DNA from: Candidatus Caenarcanales bacterium
GTDB lineage: Bacteria; Cyanobacteriota; Vampirovibrionia; LMEP-6097
DNA: 5,279 nt
Assembly (NCBI GenBank): GCA_022447685.1
Contig: JAKVAO010000115.1
Location: 1-5,279 of the forward strand
Direction of reading: 5' to 3'
Positions 1 to 5,279 of the stretch are shown piece by piece (within the stretch, counting starts at the first letter, position 1; every line of letters starts with the position of its first letter). A program made the translations under genes and the position numbers. The notes beneath the pieces were generated by a model. That model was not told the origin of the DNA. It saw only the letters and a list, made by a program, of their open reading frames with translations, and ran no database searches.

Positions 1-60
1 AAACAAAGGTAAGATAATAAGATTTTCAACACACCTTTCAATTCAATAATTTTGGTTTAA

Positions 61-699
61 ATTTTCAGTCCACTATACAACGATAAAACCTTTTTCTACA
101 ACGAAGGTAATCTCAGCAATATTAATTTACTTGTTGAAGCTGGCAACTGGGAAACATTCATAAAAAGACCTGAATATATAGCTAAAAAAGAAGCTGATTC
201 AATTAGCTATTTATGGGATAAATTGATTGAAGAAGCTCATAAAAGCTTAGACCCTAGCTATGAAATTATTGTTAGAGAAATGGCAAGGCTTAACCGATTT
301 GAGCGTAGGTGCATGGCGCAAGCATTTATGGATGCATTTAATAGTTTTAAGTATATTGAGGAGGATATATTCAGAAGATATTGTCCTTCTGTAGGGAATG
401 GAACCACTTTTGTACTTTGCTTATTCAAACCAGGTGAGCTTGGTAATAGTCAACAAAAAAGATTTGCACAACTGCAAGCCTCCTGTATTAATGCAAGAGT
501 TAAAATACCAAAGAATAAAACTGTTGTTGGTATTTCCTGCTCTATAGAAAAAGAGACTGGCTATGAGTTCTTTCTATATAAGTCAGAGAATATTCTAGAT
601 GAAGCTAAAAACTTACATAATAAACTTAATAAAGAAGGATCAAGTTGGAGTAAAAGGAATAAATCAACTCAAATTTATGAAGAAGAGTACCCGAGTTGA
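61..699 (+). pseudogene. 3' part of an unrecognised gene, apparently broken at its 5' end
   Basis: The frame is open for 212 codons from 61 and ends with TGA at 697-699. The first standard start codon in it is TTG at 223 (158 residues) and the first ATG is at 280, neither with a clear ribosome binding site. The 54 codons before 223 still read like folded protein (for example SPLYNDKTFFY and LLVEAGNWETF), so the real gene probably begins further upstream. It cannot do so intact: this frame stops at 58-60, and the other two frames stop at 47-49 and 84-86. The product looks soluble, with no membrane segment or signal peptide. It has a charged middle (REMARLNRFERR), a hydrophobic block around GTTFVLCLFKPGELG and a Lys/Glu-rich tail. 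I do not recognise the family and see no catalytic motif. It may be a decayed gene, a fragment left by an insertion, or a shorter real gene starting at 223 or 280. Confidence 0.5.
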
Positions 700-748
700 T
701 AACTACATTATAGAGTTCTAACTTATTTCCTTAAAGCTTTAGCCTTTG

Positions 749-776
749 TTGAGCACGCTTATTGATTGGTTATAAC
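749..776 (+). promoter_or_regulatory. possible sigma-70 promoter upstream of the cyclase-like gene
   Basis: TTGAGC at 749-754 (4 of 6 matches to the -35 consensus) is followed after 16 bases by TATAAC at 771-776 (5 of 6 to the -10 consensus). A transcript from here would carry a leader of about 50 nt before the ATG at 833. Such matches are common by chance in AT-rich DNA. A second candidate -10 box, TATACT at 820-825, lies so close to the ATG that it would give an essentially leaderless mRNA. Confidence 0.25.
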
Positions 777-794
777 TAAGATTTAAGTTAATGA

Positions 795-812
795 CAAGTT
801 ACTAGTGACTTG
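795..812. promoter_or_regulatory. 18-bp near-palindrome, candidate operator
   Basis: CAAGTTACT is followed directly by AGTGACTTG; eight of nine positions pair in the dyad and the ninth is a T/G mismatch. It lies 20 bp before the ATG at 833 and just upstream of the TATACT box at 820-825, where a repressor dimer could block transcription. One such dyad could arise by chance in a window of this size, so the support is its position alone. Confidence 0.3.
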
Positions 813-832
813 AAAACCTTATACTTTAATAT

Positions 833-1615
833 ATGAATTCTCAAGAAATAAAATATGAGAAGTATATAGTCTCATTTATCGACATATTAGGCTGGGGGGA
901 GATAATAAAAACCAAAAATGCAGAAGAAATATATAAGATACATAAATACTTTTCAATGTTCTTAGCTGATGTCCAAGAATTAAATAGTATTAGAGAAAAT
1001 GCTATTACATTACAATTTTCTGACTCTATGATCTGTATGAAAAAAGTTAAAGAGGAGCATCAATCTGGTGTTTTATTTGATCAGATTAATGATCTACTCC
1101 GCTTCCAAATGGAATTAGCAGGAAAGAATATACTCATTCGCGGTGGAATTACTGTAGGAGATTTGTTTATCGAGAAAAGTACAAATACTTATTTTGGTCC
1201 AGCATGGAATCAAGCTTATTACTTGGAAAGTGAAATTGCCAAGCAGCCTAGAATAATTATCGATAATGACTTAATTGAAGACTTCAATTCTCATACCAGT
1301 AGCTATGCAGCTGTACATCACATGGATTATCCTGAAATGGAACAAGAATATATTAACTCCATGTTGACATATGATATAGATGAAGGAGGTAGTAAAGTTT
1401 TCTTTATCGATTATATAGAAGGCGCAGTCAATGGGGAGGCTGATGAAGAAATGATCATTCCATTCCTTGAAAAGCATAGAAAATATATCATAGAGACTTT
1501 AAACAGTTCTGATATTCAAGATTGTGTTAGGAAAAAATTTGAATGGTTAAAAAGCTATTATAATAAGAAAATCCTTAGACTTATTGATGAGTTTAAATAC
1601 TTGCTTATACAATAA
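833..1615 (+). CDS. divergent class III nucleotidyl cyclase-like protein
   Basis: A 260-residue soluble protein that looks complete. By eye it carries the ordered landmarks of a class III cyclase catalytic domain. FIDILGW (15-21) matches the FxDIxGF strand with the first metal Asp, D17. FSDS (62-65) supplies a second acidic residue, D64, 47 residues later, close to the usual spacing. RGGITVG (103-109) matches the RxGIxxG segment. FGPAWNQAYYLES (121-133) aligns without gaps to the canonical WGxxVNxAxRLES helix, followed by PRIIID (139-144). In that helix N126 keeps the catalytic Asn, but Y130 replaces the transition-state Arg. The C-terminal part (FFIDYI at 190-195, KFEWLKSYYNKK at 235-246) continues past the catalytic domain. 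Cyclic-nucleotide synthesis is therefore plausible but unproven. Substrate (ATP, GTP or a pyrimidine nucleotide) cannot be read; the usual purine-selecting Lys and Asp positions are not conserved. The start is fixed by the FIDILGW strand only 14 residues in. No Shine-Dalgarno sequence is visible. No recognisable effector gene is adjacent. Confidence 0.72.
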   Translation: MNSQEIKYEKYIVSFIDILGWGEIIKTKNAEEIYKIHKYFSMFLADVQELNSIRENAITLQFSDSMICMKKVKEEHQSGVLFDQINDLLRFQMELAGKNILIRGGITVGDLFIEKSTNTYFGPAWNQAYYLESEIAKQPRIIIDNDLIEDFNSHTSSYAAVHHMDYPEMEQEYINSMLTYDIDEGGSKVFFIDYIEGAVNGEADEEMIIPFLEKHRKYIIETLNSSDIQDCVRKKFEWLKSYYNKKILRLIDEFKYLLIQ

Positions 1616-1643
1616 TAACTTAAAGCTATTACCAAGCTATTCT

Positions 1644-1676
1644 TTAATTATCTCAATGTCAAGACATTTTAATTAA
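1644..1676. terminator. AT-rich hairpin after the cyclase-like gene, possible weak terminator
   Basis: An inner stem AATGTC / GACATT (1655-1660 with 1663-1668) is flanked by an outer pairing TTAATTA / TAATTAA (1644-1650 with 1670-1676), with TCTC on one side and a single T on the other left unpaired. It lies 29 bases after the TAA at 1613-1615. The stem is poor in G-C pairs and no long T run follows, so a terminator role is tentative; it could equally be a protein-binding dyad. Confidence 0.3.
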
Positions 1677-1794
1677 TGGAAATGATATACATGCACAGTT
1701 AAAACCAGTTTATCTCAACCAATTTTATCCATTAGGGAGCTTCCTTGAATTTACCAATCTTCCCCAAATCAAGTTAAAACACTATAATATATAG
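1648..1794 (+). other. 48-codon open stretch in the intergenic gap, possible gene remnant
   Basis: The 258-base gap between the cyclase-like gene and hsdM has no convincing complete gene. One + strand frame is open from 1648 to the TAG at 1792-1794 and reads plausibly as protein, for example LKPVYLNQFYPLGSFLEF, but it has no in-frame ATG and no ribosome binding site. It may be the tail of a deleted gene or a chance open frame. It overlaps the hairpin at 1644-1676 and the TATAAT box at 1783-1788. I recognise no family. Confidence 0.15.
1783..1788 (+). promoter_or_regulatory. candidate -10 box for the hsdM operon
   Basis: A perfect TATAAT lies 85 bases before the hsdM ATG. The -35 region at normal spacing (about 1760-1765, TTCCCC) is a weak match. 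If used, transcription would start near 1795 and give a leader of about 80 nt. AT-rich background makes chance matches common. Confidence 0.3.
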
Positions 1795-1873
1795 GGATAA
1801 ACTAGCTAAAAGTCTACAATCAGCAAGACAAATAGCAATTATTAAAGTTGTACACATTACATTAAATATCTAT

Positions 1874-3445
1874 ATGGTTACAGATACAAAAAAAGAACAA
1901 GAACGCTCAGCACTTCACGCCACTATATGGAAGATTGCTAATGATTTACGTGGTAGTGTTGATGGTTGGGACTTTAAACAATATGTCCTAGGAATGCTAT
2001 TCTATCGCTTCATTTCTGAAAACCTAACTTCTTACATCAATGAAAAACAGAAAGAAACAGGTGCAACTGGCTTTAATTATGCAAACTTGAAAGATAGTGA
2101 AGCTGAAGTTGGCCGTGAAAATATTATAGAAGAAAAAGGCTTTTATATAGCTCCAAGTGAGCTTTTTGAAAGTGTACGCAAACGTGCAAAAGATGATGCA
2201 AACCTTAATGAGACTTTAGAACAAATCTTCAAAAATATAGAGTCCTCCGCTCAGGGAACAGATAGTGAAAGTGATCTTAAAGGTCTCTTTGATGATATTG
2301 ATGTTAATAGTAATAAGCTTGGTGGAACTGTAGTAAGTCGTAACGAAAAGCTCGTTAAGCTTTTAAACGCCATATCAGAATTAAACCTTGGAAATTATGG
2401 TGATAATTCTATTGATGTATTTGGTGATGCATATGAATATCTTATGACCATGTATGCTGCAAATGCAGGCAAGTCTGGAGGGGAGTTCTTTACCCCTCAA
2501 GAGGTTTCAGAATTACTTGCACGTATTACAGTAGTAGGTAAAAGCTCGGTAAATAAAGTATATGACCCTGCTTGTGGTTCAGGTTCTTTACTTTTAAAGT
2601 TTGCAAAAGTACTTGGTAAAGAGAATGTAAGAAACGGTTTTTATGGACAGGAAGTAAACATTACCACTTATAACTTATGCCGAATCAATATGTTTTTGCA
2701 CGATATAAACTATGAGCAGTTTGATATTGCCCATGGTGACACGTTGACTGAGCCTAAACACTGGGATGATGAACCATTTGAAGCTATAGTTTCTAACCCT
2801 CCTTATTCAATTAAATGGGCAGGATCAGATAATCCAATACTTATAAATGATGAAAGATTTACCCCTGCTGGCGTTCTTGCACCAAAATCAAAGGCTGATT
2901 TAGCGTTTGTTATGCATACTCTTTCTTGGTTAGCTACAAATGATACTGCTGCTATAGTTTCGTTCCCAGGTGCAATGTACCGTGGTGGTGCTGAACAGAA
3001 GATTAGAAAATATTTGGTTGATGAAAATTACGTTGACGCTGTGATTCAGTTACCGACTGATCTTTTCTTTGGTACTACTATTGCTACTTGTATTTTAGTT
3101 TTAAAGAAAAACAAAGAAGACAACAAAGTTTTGTTCATTGATGCGACTAAAGAATTTACACGTGGCTCAGCTAAAAGCAAATTAACTGAAGATCATATGA
3201 AAAAGATACTTGATAGCTACTCAAAGAGAAGTATTGAAGAGCACTTTTCATATCTAGCGGATCATTCTCAGATTGAGGAAAAAGACTATAACATTAGCGT
3301 AGTTACTTACGTCACTCCGAAAGATACTAGAGAAGAAATTAATATAGAAGAGCTTAATAAAAGTATTGTAGATATTGTTTCAAAGCAAACTAAGCTTAGA
3401 ACTCAGATTGATGAGATAGTCGCTGATCTAGAGGGGAGTAAATGA
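1874..3445 (+). CDS. hsdM: type I restriction-modification DNA methyltransferase subunit HsdM (EcoR124I-like)
   Basis: HsdM transfers a methyl group from S-adenosylmethionine to N6 of adenine within the site chosen by HsdS. Two HsdM with one HsdS form the methyltransferase; HsdR adds restriction. At 523 residues it is full length for the family. The N-terminal HsdM domain runs from about 15 to 165 (IWKIANDLRGSVDGWDFKQY). The N6-methyltransferase domain follows, with GGEFFTP (202-208), SAM-binding motif I DPACGSGSLL (231-240) and catalytic NPPY (308-311). Remembered EcoR124I HsdM matches closely throughout, including GDAYEYL, GQE, TTYNL, NMFLH, INDERF, PAGVLAPKSKAD and FFGTTIA, placing this in the type IC class. 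The ATG at 1874 gives the same N-terminal length as relatives, although no Shine-Dalgarno sequence precedes it. The stop overlaps the next gene by 4 nt (ATGA), implying translational coupling. All visible catalytic residues are intact. Confidence 0.97.
   Translation: MVTDTKKEQERSALHATIWKIANDLRGSVDGWDFKQYVLGMLFYRFISENLTSYINEKQKETGATGFNYANLKDSEAEVGRENIIEEKGFYIAPSELFESVRKRAKDDANLNETLEQIFKNIESSAQGTDSESDLKGLFDDIDVNSNKLGGTVVSRNEKLVKLLNAISELNLGNYGDNSIDVFGDAYEYLMTMYAANAGKSGGEFFTPQEVSELLARITVVGKSSVNKVYDPACGSGSLLLKFAKVLGKENVRNGFYGQEVNITTYNLCRINMFLHDINYEQFDIAHGDTLTEPKHWDDEPFEAIVSNPPYSIKWAGSDNPILINDERFTPAGVLAPKSKADLAFVMHTLSWLATNDTAAIVSFPGAMYRGGAEQKIRKYLVDENYVDAVIQLPTDLFFGTTIATCILVLKKNKEDNKVLFIDATKEFTRGSAKSKLTEDHMKKILDSYSKRSIEEHFSYLADHSQIEEKDYNISVVTYVTPKDTREEINIEELNKSIVDIVSKQTKLRTQIDEIVADLEGSK
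3431..3438 (+). promoter_or_regulatory. ribosome binding site of the RhuM-family gene
   Basis: The purine run GAGGGGAG inside the last hsdM codons ends 3 bases before the ATG at 3442. It is the strongest Shine-Dalgarno-like sequence in the window, in contrast to the lack of one before hsdM and before the cyclase-like gene. With the ATGA overlap it supports this start. Confidence 0.6.
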
Positions 3446-4446
3446 GCAAGAGCAGCAATGAAGTGATCATTTACCAAAGTGATGATGGTAAAACCAATAT
3501 CTCCGTGAAGGTGGAAGATGAGACTGTTTGGCTTAATATGGACCAGATGGCTCAACTATTCAATAAAAGCAAATCAACAATAAATGAGCATATTATCAAT
3601 ATATACGAAGAACAGGAGCTTGAGAAAGAGGGTACTCTGAGGAAAATCGGAAATCCCGATTTTTCTACAAAACCAACTAATCACTATAACCTGGATGTAA
3701 TTATCTCAGTTGGCTACCGTGTTAAATCCATTGAGGGGACTCGCTTTAGGCAGTGGGCTACCCAACGCCTAAAAGAATATATTGTTAAAGGTTTTACCAT
3801 GGATGATGAACGCCTAAAAGGGTTTGCTGGTGGTAATTATTGGAAAGAATTATTAGACCGTATTCGTGATATTCGTAGTAGCGAAAAAGTACTCTACAGA
3901 CAAGTACTTGATTTATACGCTACTAGTATTGATTATGATCCTAAAAGTGAGGAATCAATCAAGTTCTTCAAAACAGTTCAGAATAAATTACATTACGCTG
4001 TAAATAGACATACTGCAGCTGAAACAATTTACTTAAGAGCAGATGCAGAAAAAGAATTTATGGGTTTAACAAGCTTTGCGGGTGAAGTTCCTGTAAAGGC
4101 TGAAACCAAAATAGCCAAGAACTATTTAGATGAAGATGAGTTATTTCGTTTAGATCGTATGGTTTCTGCTTTCTTTGACCTAGCAGAACTTAAGGCTCAA
4201 GAGCATACTCAAATGAAAATGGAAAACTGGGTAGAGGAGCTAGATAAGTTTACAGAAATCTATGGTAAAGGCAAGCTTCAAAATGCAGGTAAGGTAAGTC
4301 ACAAAGATGCCATGGATAAGGCTGAATCAGAATATAAGAAATATCAAGCTAAAACCTTGTCCCCAGTTGAAAAAGCTTATTTGGAAACGATTAAAGGTTT
4401 AGAGAAGAAAGTTCTTAAGAAAGATCAAAAGAAGGGTGATAAGTAA
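3442..4446 (+). CDS. rhuM: RhuM-family protein (Virulence_RhuM type)
   Basis: A 334-residue soluble protein of the family named after RhuM from Salmonella pathogenicity island 3; its molecular activity is not established. The N-terminal part (about 28-60) contains VWLNMDQMAQLFNKSKSTIN, reading as a helix-turn-helix-like DNA-binding segment. The family blocks YNLDVIISVGYRV (82-94) and FRQWATQRLKEYIVKGF (102-118) follow. The central part has the conserved RHTAAETIYLRADAEKEFMG (189-208), and the lysine-rich C-terminus (about 295-334) is probably helical. No Fic HPFxxGNGR motif is visible, so a Fic-type toxin activity has no support. It starts within the hsdM stop codon and ends 5 nt before hsdS, so it is expressed with the modification genes. 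RhuM-type genes are known passengers of type I loci; whether they regulate, protect or modulate the enzyme is unknown. A terminator-like hairpin lies within its coding sequence at 3640-3666. Confidence 0.9.
   Translation: MSKSSNEVIIYQSDDGKTNISVKVEDETVWLNMDQMAQLFNKSKSTINEHIINIYEEQELEKEGTLRKIGNPDFSTKPTNHYNLDVIISVGYRVKSIEGTRFRQWATQRLKEYIVKGFTMDDERLKGFAGGNYWKELLDRIRDIRSSEKVLYRQVLDLYATSIDYDPKSEESIKFFKTVQNKLHYAVNRHTAAETIYLRADAEKEFMGLTSFAGEVPVKAETKIAKNYLDEDELFRLDRMVSAFFDLAELKAQEHTQMKMENWVEELDKFTEIYGKGKLQNAGKVSHKDAMDKAESEYKKYQAKTLSPVEKAYLETIKGLEKKVLKKDQKKGDK
3640..3666 (+). other. terminator-like hairpin inside the RhuM-family gene
   Basis: AAAATCGG (3643-3650) and CCGATTTT (3656-3663) form a perfect 8-bp stem around a 5-base loop. 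Three further pairs, one of them G-T, extend it to 3640-3650 with 3656-3666. The descending arm contains TTTTT, resembling an intrinsic terminator with a short U tract. It lies about 200 bases into the gene, where it encodes residues 67-75, a stretch between the two conserved N-terminal blocks. It could attenuate transcription into hsdS or be a coincidence of codon use. Confidence 0.3.
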
Positions 4447-4451
4447 GAATC

Positions 4452-5222
4452 ATGAGTAAGGTTGATGATTTGATTAATGAATATTGTCCTGATGGGGTTG
4501 AATTTAAAACTTTGGGTGAAATTGCAAAGATTAAGCATGGTCAAGACTACAAAACTCTTTCAAGTGGAAATATACCTGTCTATGGCTCTGGAGGTATTGT
4601 TGCTTATGTTGATACCTATGCATATGACAAACCAACTGTTTTAATTCCAAGAAAAGGTACTATTACAAACTTATTTTATCTTGAAGAGCCTTTCTGGAAC
4701 ATTGATACCGTCTATTACACAGTTGTAGACACCACCCAAATAGTACCAAAGTACTTTTACCACTTTATGAAAACGGTAGACCTACTTGCTTTAGATACAG
4801 GATCTGGTCGCCCAAGCTTGACAATGAATATTCTAAACAGAATTAAAATCGCCATACCATCTCTCCCCATTCAAGAAGAAATAGTAAACATTTTAGATAA
4901 ATTCACAGAGCTAGAAGCAGAGCTAGAAGCTCGTCAGCAGCAGTATAGTTATTATAGGAACCAATTATTTACTTTTGGAGATAGTGAAGTTGAGTGGAAG
5001 AGTTTGGAAGAAGTTTCTGAGATATATGATTCATTGCATCAAACACCTAGGTATTCAGAAAATGGTTTGAGTATGGTTAGGGTCACCGACATTAAAGGCG
5101 GTATGGTGAACACAAATAAAACCTTAAAAGTTAACAAAAAAGTATTTGAAACATTTACAAGAAAATATCTTCCTAAAAAGTTTGACATAGTGATGTCTCG
5201 TGTTGTCAACCCCTCGAATTAG
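4452..5222 (+). CDS. hsdS: type I restriction-modification specificity subunit HsdS, truncated in the second recognition domain
   Basis: HsdS recognises the bipartite DNA target and holds the HsdM and HsdR subunits. The 256 residues show the usual order. A short N-terminal segment (CPDGVEFKTLGEIAKI, 12-27) leads into target-recognition domain 1 (about 28-135). The central conserved helix follows (PIQEEIVNILDKF at 139-151 to YYRNQLFTF at 167-175). Domain 2 then starts with EVEWKSLEEVSEI (179-191), an echo of the N-terminus as expected from the internal pseudo-repeat of HsdS. Domain 2 has barely begun when family-like sequence ends at DIVMSRV (245-251); five unrelated residues and TAG at 5220 follow. 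Full-length HsdS is about 400 residues, so most of domain 2 and the distal conserved region are missing. The start is 5 nt after the RhuM-family stop. A perfect 12-bp tandem duplication lies in the central helix. The product may be inactive, or may act as a half-subunit pairing with itself, as reported for some shortened type IC HsdS. Confidence 0.9.
   Translation: MSKVDDLINEYCPDGVEFKTLGEIAKIKHGQDYKTLSSGNIPVYGSGGIVAYVDTYAYDKPTVLIPRKGTITNLFYLEEPFWNIDTVYYTVVDTTQIVPKYFYHFMKTVDLLALDTGSGRPSLTMNILNRIKIAIPSLPIQEEIVNILDKFTELEAELEARQQQYSYYRNQLFTFGDSEVEWKSLEEVSEIYDSLHQTPRYSENGLSMVRVTDIKGGMVNTNKTLKVNKKVFETFTRKYLPKKFDIVMSRVVNPSN
4907..4930 (+). repeat. perfect 12-bp tandem repeat (two copies) in the hsdS central helix
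   Basis: AGAGCTAGAAGC occurs twice head to tail with no mismatch, so the protein reads ELEA-ELEA at residues 153-160. It sits between LDKFT and RQQQYSYYRN, the position of the TAEL repeats of EcoR124I/EcoR124II, where gain or loss of one 4-residue unit changes the spacer between the two half-sites by one base. The homology of position is seen directly; a role in switching is inferred from that precedent. Confidence 0.85.
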
Positions 5223-5279
5223 GAAGCCAGTTTATGTAGAGGAATAATATTATCAAGTCCAGCCTCAGAATTAGACTTA
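5219..5279 (-). other. possible 3' end of a reverse-strand coding frame beyond the hsdS break
   Basis: On the - strand a frame enters from the window edge and ends with TAA at 5221-5219. It reads KSNSEAGLDNIIPLHKLAS at its C-terminus. It begins where the HsdS family-like sequence has been lost, and its stop lies about 15 bases from the apparent junction near 5204, the layout expected for a transposase gene near the end of an insertion sequence. Only 19 codons are visible and I cannot name a family; a second - strand frame is also open over part of this stretch. Confidence 0.25.

Noticed and set aside
1..60. Short + strand frame ending at 47-49 that could be the tail of an upstream gene
   Set aside because: Only 15 codons are visible, with no recognisable motif, so it cannot be told from chance.
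732..741. TAAAGCTTTA palindrome after the first gene
   Set aside because: A 10-bp AT-rich palindrome without a loop or T run is expected by chance and does not form a terminator hairpin.
1271..1477. 68-codon open frame on the - strand
   Set aside because: It lies wholly inside the cyclase-like gene on the opposite strand, its translation has no domain-like features, and the + strand frame carries conserved family motifs here.
1655..1668. TTGACA on the - strand as a -35 box for antisense transcription into the cyclase-like gene
   Set aside because: The hexamer is perfect but the sequence 17 bases downstream (TAGCTT) is a poor -10, and the hexamer is part of the hairpin stem.
1774..1857. 27-codon hydrophobic open frame on the - strand in the gap before hsdM, resembling a small membrane toxin
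   Set aside because: It has no ribosome binding site and no paired antisense RNA structure visible; short hydrophobic frames are common by chance in AT-rich DNA.
2478..2498. GAGGGG / CCCCTC inverted repeat in hsdM
   Set aside because: It encodes part of the conserved GGEFFTPQE segment, has a 9-base loop and no T run, so codon constraint explains it.

Overview
The window is AT-rich bacterial DNA with short intergenic gaps, all confident genes on the + strand. It holds a modification/specificity operon of the EcoR124I-like (type IC) class of type I restriction-modification systems. Low GC, weak Shine-Dalgarno sequences and EcoR124I-like HsdM/HsdS suggest a low-GC proteobacterium, possibly Francisella-like. 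That is inference; no rRNA or other marker gene is present.

Layout. Positions 61-699 hold the 3' part of an unrecognised gene whose 5' end looks broken: the frame reads as protein well upstream of any standard start codon, but stops occur in all three frames between 47 and 86. Positions 833-1615 encode a 260-residue protein with the skeleton of a divergent class III nucleotidyl cyclase. Both putative metal-binding aspartates and the active-site Asn are in place, but Tyr sits where the canonical transition-state Arg should be. An 18-bp near-palindrome lies just before its start. The gap at 1616-1873 contains an AT-rich hairpin, a possible gene remnant and a perfect TATAAT box.

Positions 1874-5222 form one operon: hsdM (DNA adenine methyltransferase subunit), a RhuM-family gene overlapping hsdM by 4 nt, and hsdS (DNA specificity subunit) 5 nt further on. 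HsdM and HsdS would form the methyltransferase, with HsdS choosing the site. The RhuM-like protein has an N-terminal DNA-binding-like region and no established role in restriction. No hsdR lies in the window.

hsdS has two notable features. A perfect 12-bp tandem duplication in its central helix coding region is the kind of repeat that sets half-site spacing in EcoR124I-type enzymes. The gene also stops early: family-like sequence ends near position 5204 inside the second target-recognition domain, leaving 256 residues against roughly 400 for the family. The bases beyond the break contain a reverse-strand frame ending at 5219, which would fit a mobile element inserted there but is not proven. 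Taken together, the window looks like part of a defence or accessory island that has suffered gene decay or insertion at both edges.
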